NCBI RefSeq assembly: GCF_030718205.1
Contig: NZ_JAUZQF010000001.1
Coordinates: 372,001 to 436,000, forward strand
DNA length: 64,000 nucleotides
Direction: 5' to 3'
From: Nonomuraea turcica
GTDB lineage: Bacteria; Actinomycetota; Actinomycetes; Streptosporangiales; Streptosporangiaceae
The notes beneath the pieces were generated by a model. That model made no database searches, was not told where the DNA came from, and saw only the letters and a program-made list of their open reading frames with translations. The translations under genes were made by a program, and so were the position numbers. This document shows positions 58,206 to 64,000 of this stretch, piece by piece (position 1 is the first letter of the stretch; the number at the start of each line of letters is the position of its first letter).

Positions 58206-60577
58206 CCGTCGTAGAAACAGAAACGAACCTGGTGACCCTGACCATCGACGGGTTCCAGGTCAGTGTCCCCAAGGGCACCCTGATCATCCGGGCCGCCGAG
58301 CTGCTGGGCATCCAGATCCCCAGGTTCTGCGACCACCCCCTGCTGGACCCTGCGGCCAACTGCCGTCAGTGTCTGGTCGACATCCCTGACGCAGGCAACG
58401 GCCGCGGCTTCCCCAAGCCGCAGCCGTCGTGCGCGATCGAGGTCGCCGAGGGCATGGTCGTGCAGACCCAGCTCACCTCGCCGGTGGCCGAGAAGGCGCA
58501 GCGGTCGGCGATGGAGTTCCTGCTCCTCAACCACCCGCTGGACTGCCCGGTCTGCGACAAGGGCGGCGAGTGCCCGCTGCAGAACCAGGCCATGTCCAAC
58601 GGCCGCGGCGAGTCCAGGTTCCAGGAGCAGAAGCGCACCTTCCCCAAGCCGCTGCCGCTGTCCACGCAGGTGCTGCTGGACCGCGAGCGCTGCGTGCAGT
58701 GCGCGCGCTGCATCCGCTTCTCCGACCAGATCGCGGGCGACCCGCTCATCGAGTTCTTCGAGCGCGGGGCCAAGGAGCAGGTGCGTACGGCCGACGGCAA
58801 GCCGTTCAACTCCTACTTCTCCGGCAACACGGTGCAGATCTGCCCGGTCGGCGCGCTCACCGGCGCCGCCTACCGGTTCCGCGCCCGCCCGTTCGACCTG
58901 GTGTCCACGCCGAGCGCGTGCGAGCACTGCGCCGCCGGTTGCGCCCAGCGCACCGACCACCGGCGCGGCCGCGTCACCCGCCGCCTGGCGGGCAACGACC
59001 CGCAGGTCAATGAGGAGTGGAACTGCGACAAGGGCCGCTGGGCGTTCTCCTACGCCACGCAGCCCGACCGGCTCAAGACGCCGCTGGTCCGCAACGAGGA
59101 AGGCGTGCTGGTGCCGGCCTCGTGGCCGGAGGCGCTGGCCGTCGCCGCCGAGGGCCTGGCCAAGGCCCGCGGCAAGGCGGGTGTGCTGGTCGGCGGCCGG
59201 GTCACGGTCGAGGACGCCTACGCCTACGCCAAGTTCGCCAGGCTCGCGCTGGGCACCAACGACATCGACTTCCGCGCCAGGCCGCACTCCGCCGAGGAGG
59301 CGCAGTTCCTGGCCCACGCGGTGGCCGGCAAGGGCATCGAGGTCAGCTACAGCGACCTGGAGAACGCCCCGCACGTGCTGCTCGTCGGGTTCGAGCCCGA
59401 AGAGGAGTCCCCGATCGTCTTCCTGCGCCTGCGCAAGGCGTGGATGAAGAAGGGGCTCAAGGTCAGCTCGATCGCGCCGTTCGCCTCCCCGGGCCTGGCG
59501 AAGATGGGCGGCACGCTCATCCGCACCGCGCCCGGCGTCGAGGCCGACGCGATCGGCGACCTGGTCGGCACGCTGCCCGAGGGCGCGATCATCCTGGCGG
59601 GCGAGCGACTGGCCACCGTGCCCGGCGCCCTGTCCGCCGCGGTGCGCCTGGCCGCTGCCTCCGGCGGCAAGCTCGCCTGGATCCCGCGCAGGGCCGGTGA
59701 GCGCGGCGCGGTCGAGGCCGGCGCGCTGCCCAACCTGCTGCCGATCGGCCGCCCGGTGGACGACGAGACCGCCAGGGCCGAGGTCGCCAGGGCGTGGAAC
59801 GTGTCCTCACTGCCCGCCGCCCCGGGCCGCGACACCGCGGACATCCTCACGGCCGCCCGCGACGGGGACATCGACGCGCTGGTCGTGGCCGGCGTCGACC
59901 CGTACGACCTGGCCGACCCGGCGGCGGCGCTCGACGCGCTCGAGCACACGCCGTTCATCGTCAGCCTGGAGATCCGCGCCAGCGCCGTCACCGACCGCGC
60001 CGACGTGGTGCTGCCGGTCGCCGCCGTGCAGGAGAAGGCCGGCACGTTCGTCAACTGGGAGGGCCGAGGCCGCTCGTTCGAGGCGCCGCTGAAGGTTCCC
60101 GGCCTGCAGAGCGACCTGGCCGTGATCGGCAACCTGGCCGACCGGATGGACGTGCACCTGGGCCTGCCGGACGCCAAGGGCGCCCGTCGTGAGCTGTCCA
60201 CCCTGGGCGCTTGGCGTGGCAGCCGGGTCAGCGCCCCCAACGCCCTGACCCGCACCCAGGAGGTGCCGGAGGCGGGCCAGGCGCTGCTGGCCACCTGGCA
60301 CCTGCTGCTCGACGACGGCAGGCTGCAGGACGGCGAGCCGTACCTCGCGGGCACCGCCCGCACCGCCGAAGCACTGGTCTCCGAGGGCACGGCCGCCGAG
60401 CTGGGCGTCGCCGACGGCGACAAGCTCGTCGTCGGCGACAACGTGACGCTGCCGGTGCGCGTCGCCGACCTGCCCGACCGGGTGGTCTGGGTGCCTTCGA
60501 ACTCCGGCGGCTGCTCGGTCACGCGCGACCTGCGTGCGGTGGCCGGCGACATCGTCACCATCGGGAGCGCCTCATGA
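58202..60577 (+). CDS. nuoG: NADH-quinone oxidoreductase subunit G
   Basis: The 791-residue subunit has an N-terminal ferredoxin domain with a 2Fe-2S cluster ([15 protein letters not shown]), 4Fe-4S ligands ([13 protein letters not shown] and [10 protein letters not shown]), a further CX2CX3C-like cluster in [10 protein letters not shown], and a catalytically inert molybdopterin-oxidoreductase fold. It channels electrons from NuoF/E. Confidence 0.97.
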   Translation: MTVVETETNLVTLTIDGFQVSVPKGTLIIRAAELLGIQIPRFCDHPLLDPAANCRQCLVDIPDAGNGRGFPKPQPSCAIEVAEGMVVQTQLTSPVAEKAQRSAMEFLLLNHPLDCPVCDKGGECPLQNQAMSNGRGESRFQEQKRTFPKPLPLSTQVLLDRERCVQCARCIRFSDQIAGDPLIEFFERGAKEQVRTADGKPFNSYFSGNTVQICPVGALTGAAYRFRARPFDLVSTPSACEHCAAGCAQRTDHRRGRVTRRLAGNDPQVNEEWNCDKGRWAFSYATQPDRLKTPLVRNEEGVLVPASWPEALAVAAEGLAKARGKAGVLVGGRVTVEDAYAYAKFARLALGTNDIDFRARPHSAEEAQFLAHAVAGKGIEVSYSDLENAPHVLLVGFEPEEESPIVFLRLRKAWMKKGLKVSSIAPFASPGLAKMGGTLIRTAPGVEADAIGDLVGTLPEGAIILAGERLATVPGALSAAVRLAAASGGKLAWIPRRAGERGAVEAGALPNLLPIGRPVDDETARAEVARAWNVSSLPAAPGRDTADILTAARDGDIDALVVAGVDPYDLADPAAALDALEHTPFIVSLEIRASAVTDRADVVLPVAAVQEKAGTFVNWEGRGRSFEAPLKVPGLQSDLAVIGNLADRMDVHLGLPDAKGARRELSTLGAWRGSRVSAPNALTRTQEVPEAGQALLATWHLLLDDGRLQDGEPYLAGTARTAEALVSEGTAAELGVADGDKLVVGDNVTLPVRVADLPDRVVWVPSNSGGCSVTRDLRAVAGDIVTIGSAS

Positions 60578-61872
60578 TCCACGTTCTCGCGGCCGATCCC
60601 ACCCTGGCCAACTTCGGCCAGGACCCGGTGTGGATCACCATCATCAAGGCCGTGATGCTGTTCGTCTTCCTGATGCTGGGCGTGCTGTTCGGCGTCTGGT
60701 TCGAGCGGAAGCTGATCTCGCGGATGCAGAACCGCTACGGCCCCAACCGGGCCGGTAAGTTCGGTCTGCTGCAGTCCGTGGCCGACGGCCTGAAGATGGG
60801 CCTGAAGGAGGACCTCTTCCCCAACACGGTGGACAAGGTGCTCTACCTGCTGGCGCCGATCATCATGGTGGTGCCGGCGTTCCTGGCCTTCTCGATCGTG
60901 CCGTTCGGGCCGATGGTCAACCTGTTCGGCGTGCAGACGCCGCTGCAGCTGGTGGACCTGCCGGTGGCGGTGCTGTTCATGCTGGCCATGGGCGCGGTGT
61001 CGGTTTACGGGGTGGTGCTGGCCGGGTGGTCGTCGCGCTCGCCGTACGCGTTGCTGGGCGGGTTGCGGTCGGCGGCGCAGGTGGTGTCGTACGAGATCGC
61101 GATGGGCCTGTCGTTCGTGGCGGTGTTCCTGTTCGCCGGGACGCTGTCGACGTCGGAGATCGTGGCGGCGCAGGAGCAGACCTGGTATGTGTTCCTGCTG
61201 CTCCCGTCGTTCCTGATCTACGTGGTCTGCATGTTCGGTGAGGCCGCCCGCATTCCGTTCGACCTGCCCGAGGGTGAGGGTGAGCTGGTCGGTGGGTTCC
61301 AGACCGAATACTCCTCGTCGCTGAAGTTCGCCCTGATCATGATGGGTGAATACCTGCACACGTTCACCGCCTCCGGCATCGCGGTGACGCTGTTCCTCGG
61401 CGGGTGGCGGGCGCCGTTCCCGATCTCGCTGTGGGAGGGCGCCAACACGGGCTGGTGGCCGGTGTTGTGGTTCTTCATCAAGTTCGTGCTGACCTTCAGC
61501 TTCATCGTGTGGGTGCGGGCGTCGCTGCCGCGGGTGCGTTACGACCAGCTCATGTCGCTGGGCTGGAAGGTGCTGATCCCGGTCAACCTGGCGTGGATCC
61601 TGCTGGTCGCCGGTGTGCGCAGCGTGGTGATCAACGACTCCCGGATGATCAGTCTCGCGGTCACCGGGATCATCGTGGTCGGGGCGCTGGCCATCTGGAT
61701 GCGGTTCGACACGGTCAACCAGCGGCGCAAGGAAGCCAGGAAGGCCCAGGTCGAAGCCGAGTTCGAGGAACTGTCCAACGAGCCGACGAAGGGTGGCTTC
61801 CCGGTGCCGCCGCTCGATCTGCCGCACTACCACGGGGTGCAGCACAAGGAGATTCCCAGTGGGACTAACTGA
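60574..61872 (+). CDS. nuoH: NADH-quinone oxidoreductase subunit H
   Basis: The 432-residue membrane subunit has eight or nine helices and the conserved [12 protein letters not shown] and [15 protein letters not shown] loops that form the quinone entry. A hydrophilic C-terminal tail (about 385-432) overlaps nuoI by 14 bases. ATG 60574 overlaps the nuoG stop. Confidence 0.97.
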   Translation: MIHVLAADPTLANFGQDPVWITIIKAVMLFVFLMLGVLFGVWFERKLISRMQNRYGPNRAGKFGLLQSVADGLKMGLKEDLFPNTVDKVLYLLAPIIMVVPAFLAFSIVPFGPMVNLFGVQTPLQLVDLPVAVLFMLAMGAVSVYGVVLAGWSSRSPYALLGGLRSAAQVVSYEIAMGLSFVAVFLFAGTLSTSEIVAAQEQTWYVFLLLPSFLIYVVCMFGEAARIPFDLPEGEGELVGGFQTEYSSSLKFALIMMGEYLHTFTASGIAVTLFLGGWRAPFPISLWEGANTGWWPVLWFFIKFVLTFSFIVWVRASLPRVRYDQLMSLGWKVLIPVNLAWILLVAGVRSVVINDSRMISLAVTGIIVVGALAIWMRFDTVNQRRKEARKAQVEAEFEELSNEPTKGGFPVPPLDLPHYHGVQHKEIPSGTN

Positions 61873-62374
61873 TTGGCTGAACCCCGTCAAAGGCTTCGGG
61901 GTCACCTTCCATACGATGTTCAAGAAGCCCGTCACGACGAACTACCCGGAGGAGAAGAGGCCGACGGCTCCTCGCTTCCACGGGCGTCACCAGCTCAACC
62001 GCTGGCCCGACGGGCTGGAGAAGTGCGTGGGGTGCGAGCTGTGCGCCTGGGCGTGTCCGGCCGACGCGATCTACGTCGAGGGCGCGGACAACACCGATGA
62101 GGAGCGCTTCTCGCCGGGCGAGCGTTACGGCCGCACCTACCAGATCAACTATCTGCGGTGCATCCTGTGCGGTCTCTGCATCGAGGCCTGCCCGACCCGC
62201 GCGCTCACCATGACCAACGAGTACGAGCTCGCCGACAGCACTCGCGAGGGCCTCATCTTCACCAAGGAGATGTTGCTCGCGCCGCTGACCCAGGGCATGG
62301 AGCAGCCGCCGCACCCCATGCGGCTCGGTGAGACCGAAGAGGATTACTACCGGCTGGGGCGGACCAATGGGTGA
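61859..62374 (+). CDS. nuoI: NADH-quinone oxidoreductase subunit I
   Basis: The 171-residue subunit has two 4Fe-4S ferredoxin motifs, [12 protein letters not shown] (about residues 57-68) and [12 protein letters not shown] (about 102-113), relaying electrons to NuoB. GTG 61859 lies inside nuoH. Confidence 0.96.
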   Translation: MGLTDWLNPVKGFGVTFHTMFKKPVTTNYPEEKRPTAPRFHGRHQLNRWPDGLEKCVGCELCAWACPADAIYVEGADNTDEERFSPGERYGRTYQINYLRCILCGLCIEACPTRALTMTNEYELADSTREGLIFTKEMLLAPLTQGMEQPPHPMRLGETEEDYYRLGRTNG

Positions 62375-63197
62375 GACCATCACGTTCTGGGTGCTTGCCG
62401 TCGTGTCCGTCGGCGCCGCGCTCGGCATGGTCTTCAACCGGAAGGCCGTGTACTCGGCGCTGATGCTCGGCACGGTGATGCTCTGCCTCGCGGTCCTGTA
62501 CGCGGTGCAGGACGCGCCTTTCCTGGCCGCGGTGCAGATCATCGTCTACACCGGCGCCGTCATGATGCTGTTCCTGTTCGTGCTCATGCTGGTGGGCGTG
62601 GACTCGTCCGACTCCTTCGTCGAGACGATCAGGGGCCAGCGCTTCTGGGCGGTGCTCGCCGGCATCAGCTTCGCCACGCTGATCATCCTGGCCGTCGGTA
62701 ACGCGATCTTCGCTCCCGAGGTCGGGCTGACGCAGGCCACGGCGCAGGGCGGCTATATCCGCTCGATCGCGCTGCTGATATTCACCAAGTACGTCTTCGC
62801 GTTCGAGATCACCTCGGCGCTGCTGATCACCGCGGCGCTGGGCGCCATGGTGCTGGCGCACCGCGAGCGGCTCACCGACAAGCCCACGCAGAAGGACCTG
62901 GCCCGGGCCAGGTTCGCCGGCGACCGGCCGTCGGCGCTGCCGGGCCCCGGCACGTACGCCACCGGCAACGCCATCGACATGCCGGCGCTGCTGCCCGACG
63001 GGACGGTCGCGGAGTCCTCGGTCAACCGCTACATCGCGCGCTACGACGTCGAGCACGACCACCTGCCCGCCGACCCCAGGTTCGCCGCGGCCATCAAGCA
63101 CACGGTCGAGGAAGACGCCGAGGAGCGCGACATCCACGCGCGCGACGAGGCCGAGGAGCAGGACGCCGAGCAGACCACCAACGAGGTGAACAAATGA
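62367..63197 (+). CDS. nuoJ: NADH-quinone oxidoreductase subunit J
   Basis: The 276-residue membrane subunit has five helices (about residues 1-175) and a long hydrophilic, acidic C-terminal tail of about 90 residues that most NuoJ lack in this length. It lies in the proton-pumping arm and overlaps nuoI by 8 bases. Confidence 0.94.
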   Translation: MGETITFWVLAVVSVGAALGMVFNRKAVYSALMLGTVMLCLAVLYAVQDAPFLAAVQIIVYTGAVMMLFLFVLMLVGVDSSDSFVETIRGQRFWAVLAGISFATLIILAVGNAIFAPEVGLTQATAQGGYIRSIALLIFTKYVFAFEITSALLITAALGAMVLAHRERLTDKPTQKDLARARFAGDRPSALPGPGTYATGNAIDMPALLPDGTVAESSVNRYIARYDVEHDHLPADPRFAAAIKHTVEEDAEERDIHARDEAEEQDAEQTTNEVNK

Positions 63198-63490
63198 CGA
63201 CGCAATACCTCGTCCTGTCCGGCCTGTTGTTCGCCATCGGCGCCATCGGCGTGCTGATCAGGCGTAACGCGATCGTGGTGTTCATGTGCGTGGAGCTCAT
63301 GCTCAACGCCTGCAACCTCGCGTTCGTCGCCTTCTCCAGGCAGGTCGGCAACTTGGAAGGCCAGATCATCGCGTTCTTCGTGATGGTGGTGGCCGCGGCC
63401 GAGGTCGTGGTAGGCCTCGCCATCATCGTGACGATCTTCCGAACCCGCAGGTCCGCGTCGGTCGACGACGCCAACCTGCTGAAGTACTAA
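63194..63490 (+). CDS. nuoK: NADH-quinone oxidoreductase subunit K
   Basis: The 98-residue membrane subunit has three helices with the conserved acidic residues in [12 protein letters not shown] (about residues 33-44) and [11 protein letters not shown] that form part of the proton path. It overlaps nuoJ by 4 bases. Confidence 0.97.
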   Translation: MTTQYLVLSGLLFAIGAIGVLIRRNAIVVFMCVELMLNACNLAFVAFSRQVGNLEGQIIAFFVMVVAAAEVVVGLAIIVTIFRTRRSASVDDANLLKY

Positions 63491-63500
63491 GAGGTGACTG

Positions 63501-64000
63501 GTGGAATCTGAAATCGCTCAGATCGCCCAGCACACCGGCGGCATGATCGGCAACGCCTGGCTGATGATCGCTTTCCCGCTGCTGGGAGCGTTCATCCTGC
63601 TGGCGTTCAACCGGCTCACCGACCGCTGGGGCCATCTGCTGGGCGTGGCCATGTCCCTCGCCTCGTTCGTCGTGGCGGTGCTGGCGTTTGTCGAGCTCAT
63701 CGGCTTTGGGGAGAACGAGCGCCGCCGGGCGGTGCACCTGTGGGAGTTCATCCCCAACCTCGACATCAACATCGGGCTGCTGATCGACCCGCTGTCGATC
63801 AGCTTCGCGCTGCTGATCACCGGTGTGGGTTCGCTGATCCACATCTACTCGATCGGCTACATGTCGCACGACGAGCACCGGCGCAGGTTCTTCGCCTATC
63901 TCAACCTGTTCGTGGCGGCGATGCTGCTGCTGGTGCTGGCCGACAACTATGTGGGCCTGTTCATCGGCTGGGAGGGCGTCGGTCTGGCGTCGTACCTGCT
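63501..64000 (+). CDS. nuoL: NADH-quinone oxidoreductase subunit L (partial, right edge)
   Basis: The first 166 codons of the antiporter-like subunit are present. GTG 63501 follows GAGGTG at 63491-63496. Hydrophobic helices, the LLIDPLSISFALLITGVGSLIHIYS segment (in two parts) and YVGLFIGWEGVGLASYL, with the pumping Glu, fit NuoL. The gene continues past the window. Confidence 0.96.
   Translation, partial: MESEIAQIAQHTGGMIGNAWLMIAFPLLGAFILLAFNRLTDRWGHLLGVAMSLASFVVAVLAFVELIGFGENERRRAVHLWEFIPNLDINIGLLIDPLSISFALLITGVGSLIHIYSIGYMSHDEHRRRFFAYLNLFVAAMLLLVLADNYVGLFIGWEGVGLASYL

Noticed and set aside
59347-61935. Very long minus-strand open frame opposite nuoG and nuoH
   Set aside because: It is His/Arg-rich antisense of two certain genes, with no domain.

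Overview
The window is high-GC, strongly G/C-ending-codon DNA from a filamentous actinobacterium. Several features point to the order Streptosporangiales (a Nonomuraea/Streptosporangium-like organism): a dnaK-grpE-dnaJ-hspR operon that continues into clpB, BldC and BldN/RsbN developmental regulators, a rex-hemACDB cluster, and a menG-geranylgeranyl reductase-nuo locus. The order is inferred from gene content and synteny remembered from Streptomyces relatives; no search was run. No rRNA, tRNA, CRISPR array, insertion sequence or prophage was seen.

Layout. 1-4.7 kb is accessory: the end of an upstream gene, an epoxide-hydrolase/SDR fusion with its TetR regulator and a probable operator, a TPR-like protein, a repeat-rich non-coding stretch and a small secreted repeat protein. 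4.8-11.6 kb (minus) is the HspR heat-shock operon; its promoter carries two HAIR operators. 11.6-14.1 kb holds a relic of a PQQ sugar dehydrogenase, a lipoprotein, proline dehydrogenase and ProC. 14.2-20.9 kb carries a MacA/MacB-like exporter with two TTA codons in the adaptor signal peptide, then a kinase/regulator/ABC-2 exporter set. 21.0-28.2 kb holds AcuC, a putative phosphatase, an excisionase-like regulator, the 32-residue ribosomal protein bS22, an epimerase, an acyltransferase, an SDR, and an ECF sigma factor coupled to an LCP protein. 28.3-32.5 kb has a HAD phosphatase, RsbN, BldN, a membrane/monooxygenase fusion protein and a glutaredoxin.

32.5-40.6 kb is tetrapyrrole synthesis (rex-hemA-hemC-hemD-hemB, with hemL nearby), interrupted by a primase-like gene and a vapBC locus whose toxin gene is decayed. 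40.6-43.3 kb has a LysR/DMT transporter pair with an overlooked 36-codon ORF, and a histidine phosphatase. 43.3-47.2 kb is a System II cytochrome c maturation operon (resA-ccdA-resB-ccsA). 47.2-51.0 kb is accessory: a putative zinc metalloprotease with an acidic partner, bldC, a DUF4229 protein and a secreted beta-propeller. 51.1-64 kb is menaquinone and respiration: menG, a menaquinone/geranylgeranyl reductase and nuoA-L (nuoL cut by the window edge).

The main theme is respiration and its redox control. Heme, cytochrome c, menaquinone and complex I genes all lie here, and near-perfect Rex operators occur before rex-hem (32476-32495) and before the reductase-nuo operon (51900-51919), so one NADH/NAD+ sensor encoded in the window probably controls both ends of it. 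The least explained items are the TTA-containing metalloprotease with its acidic partner, the 7-TM plus ABM-domain protein, the LCP protein with an anti-sigma-like N-terminus, and the coupled 36-aa ORF.
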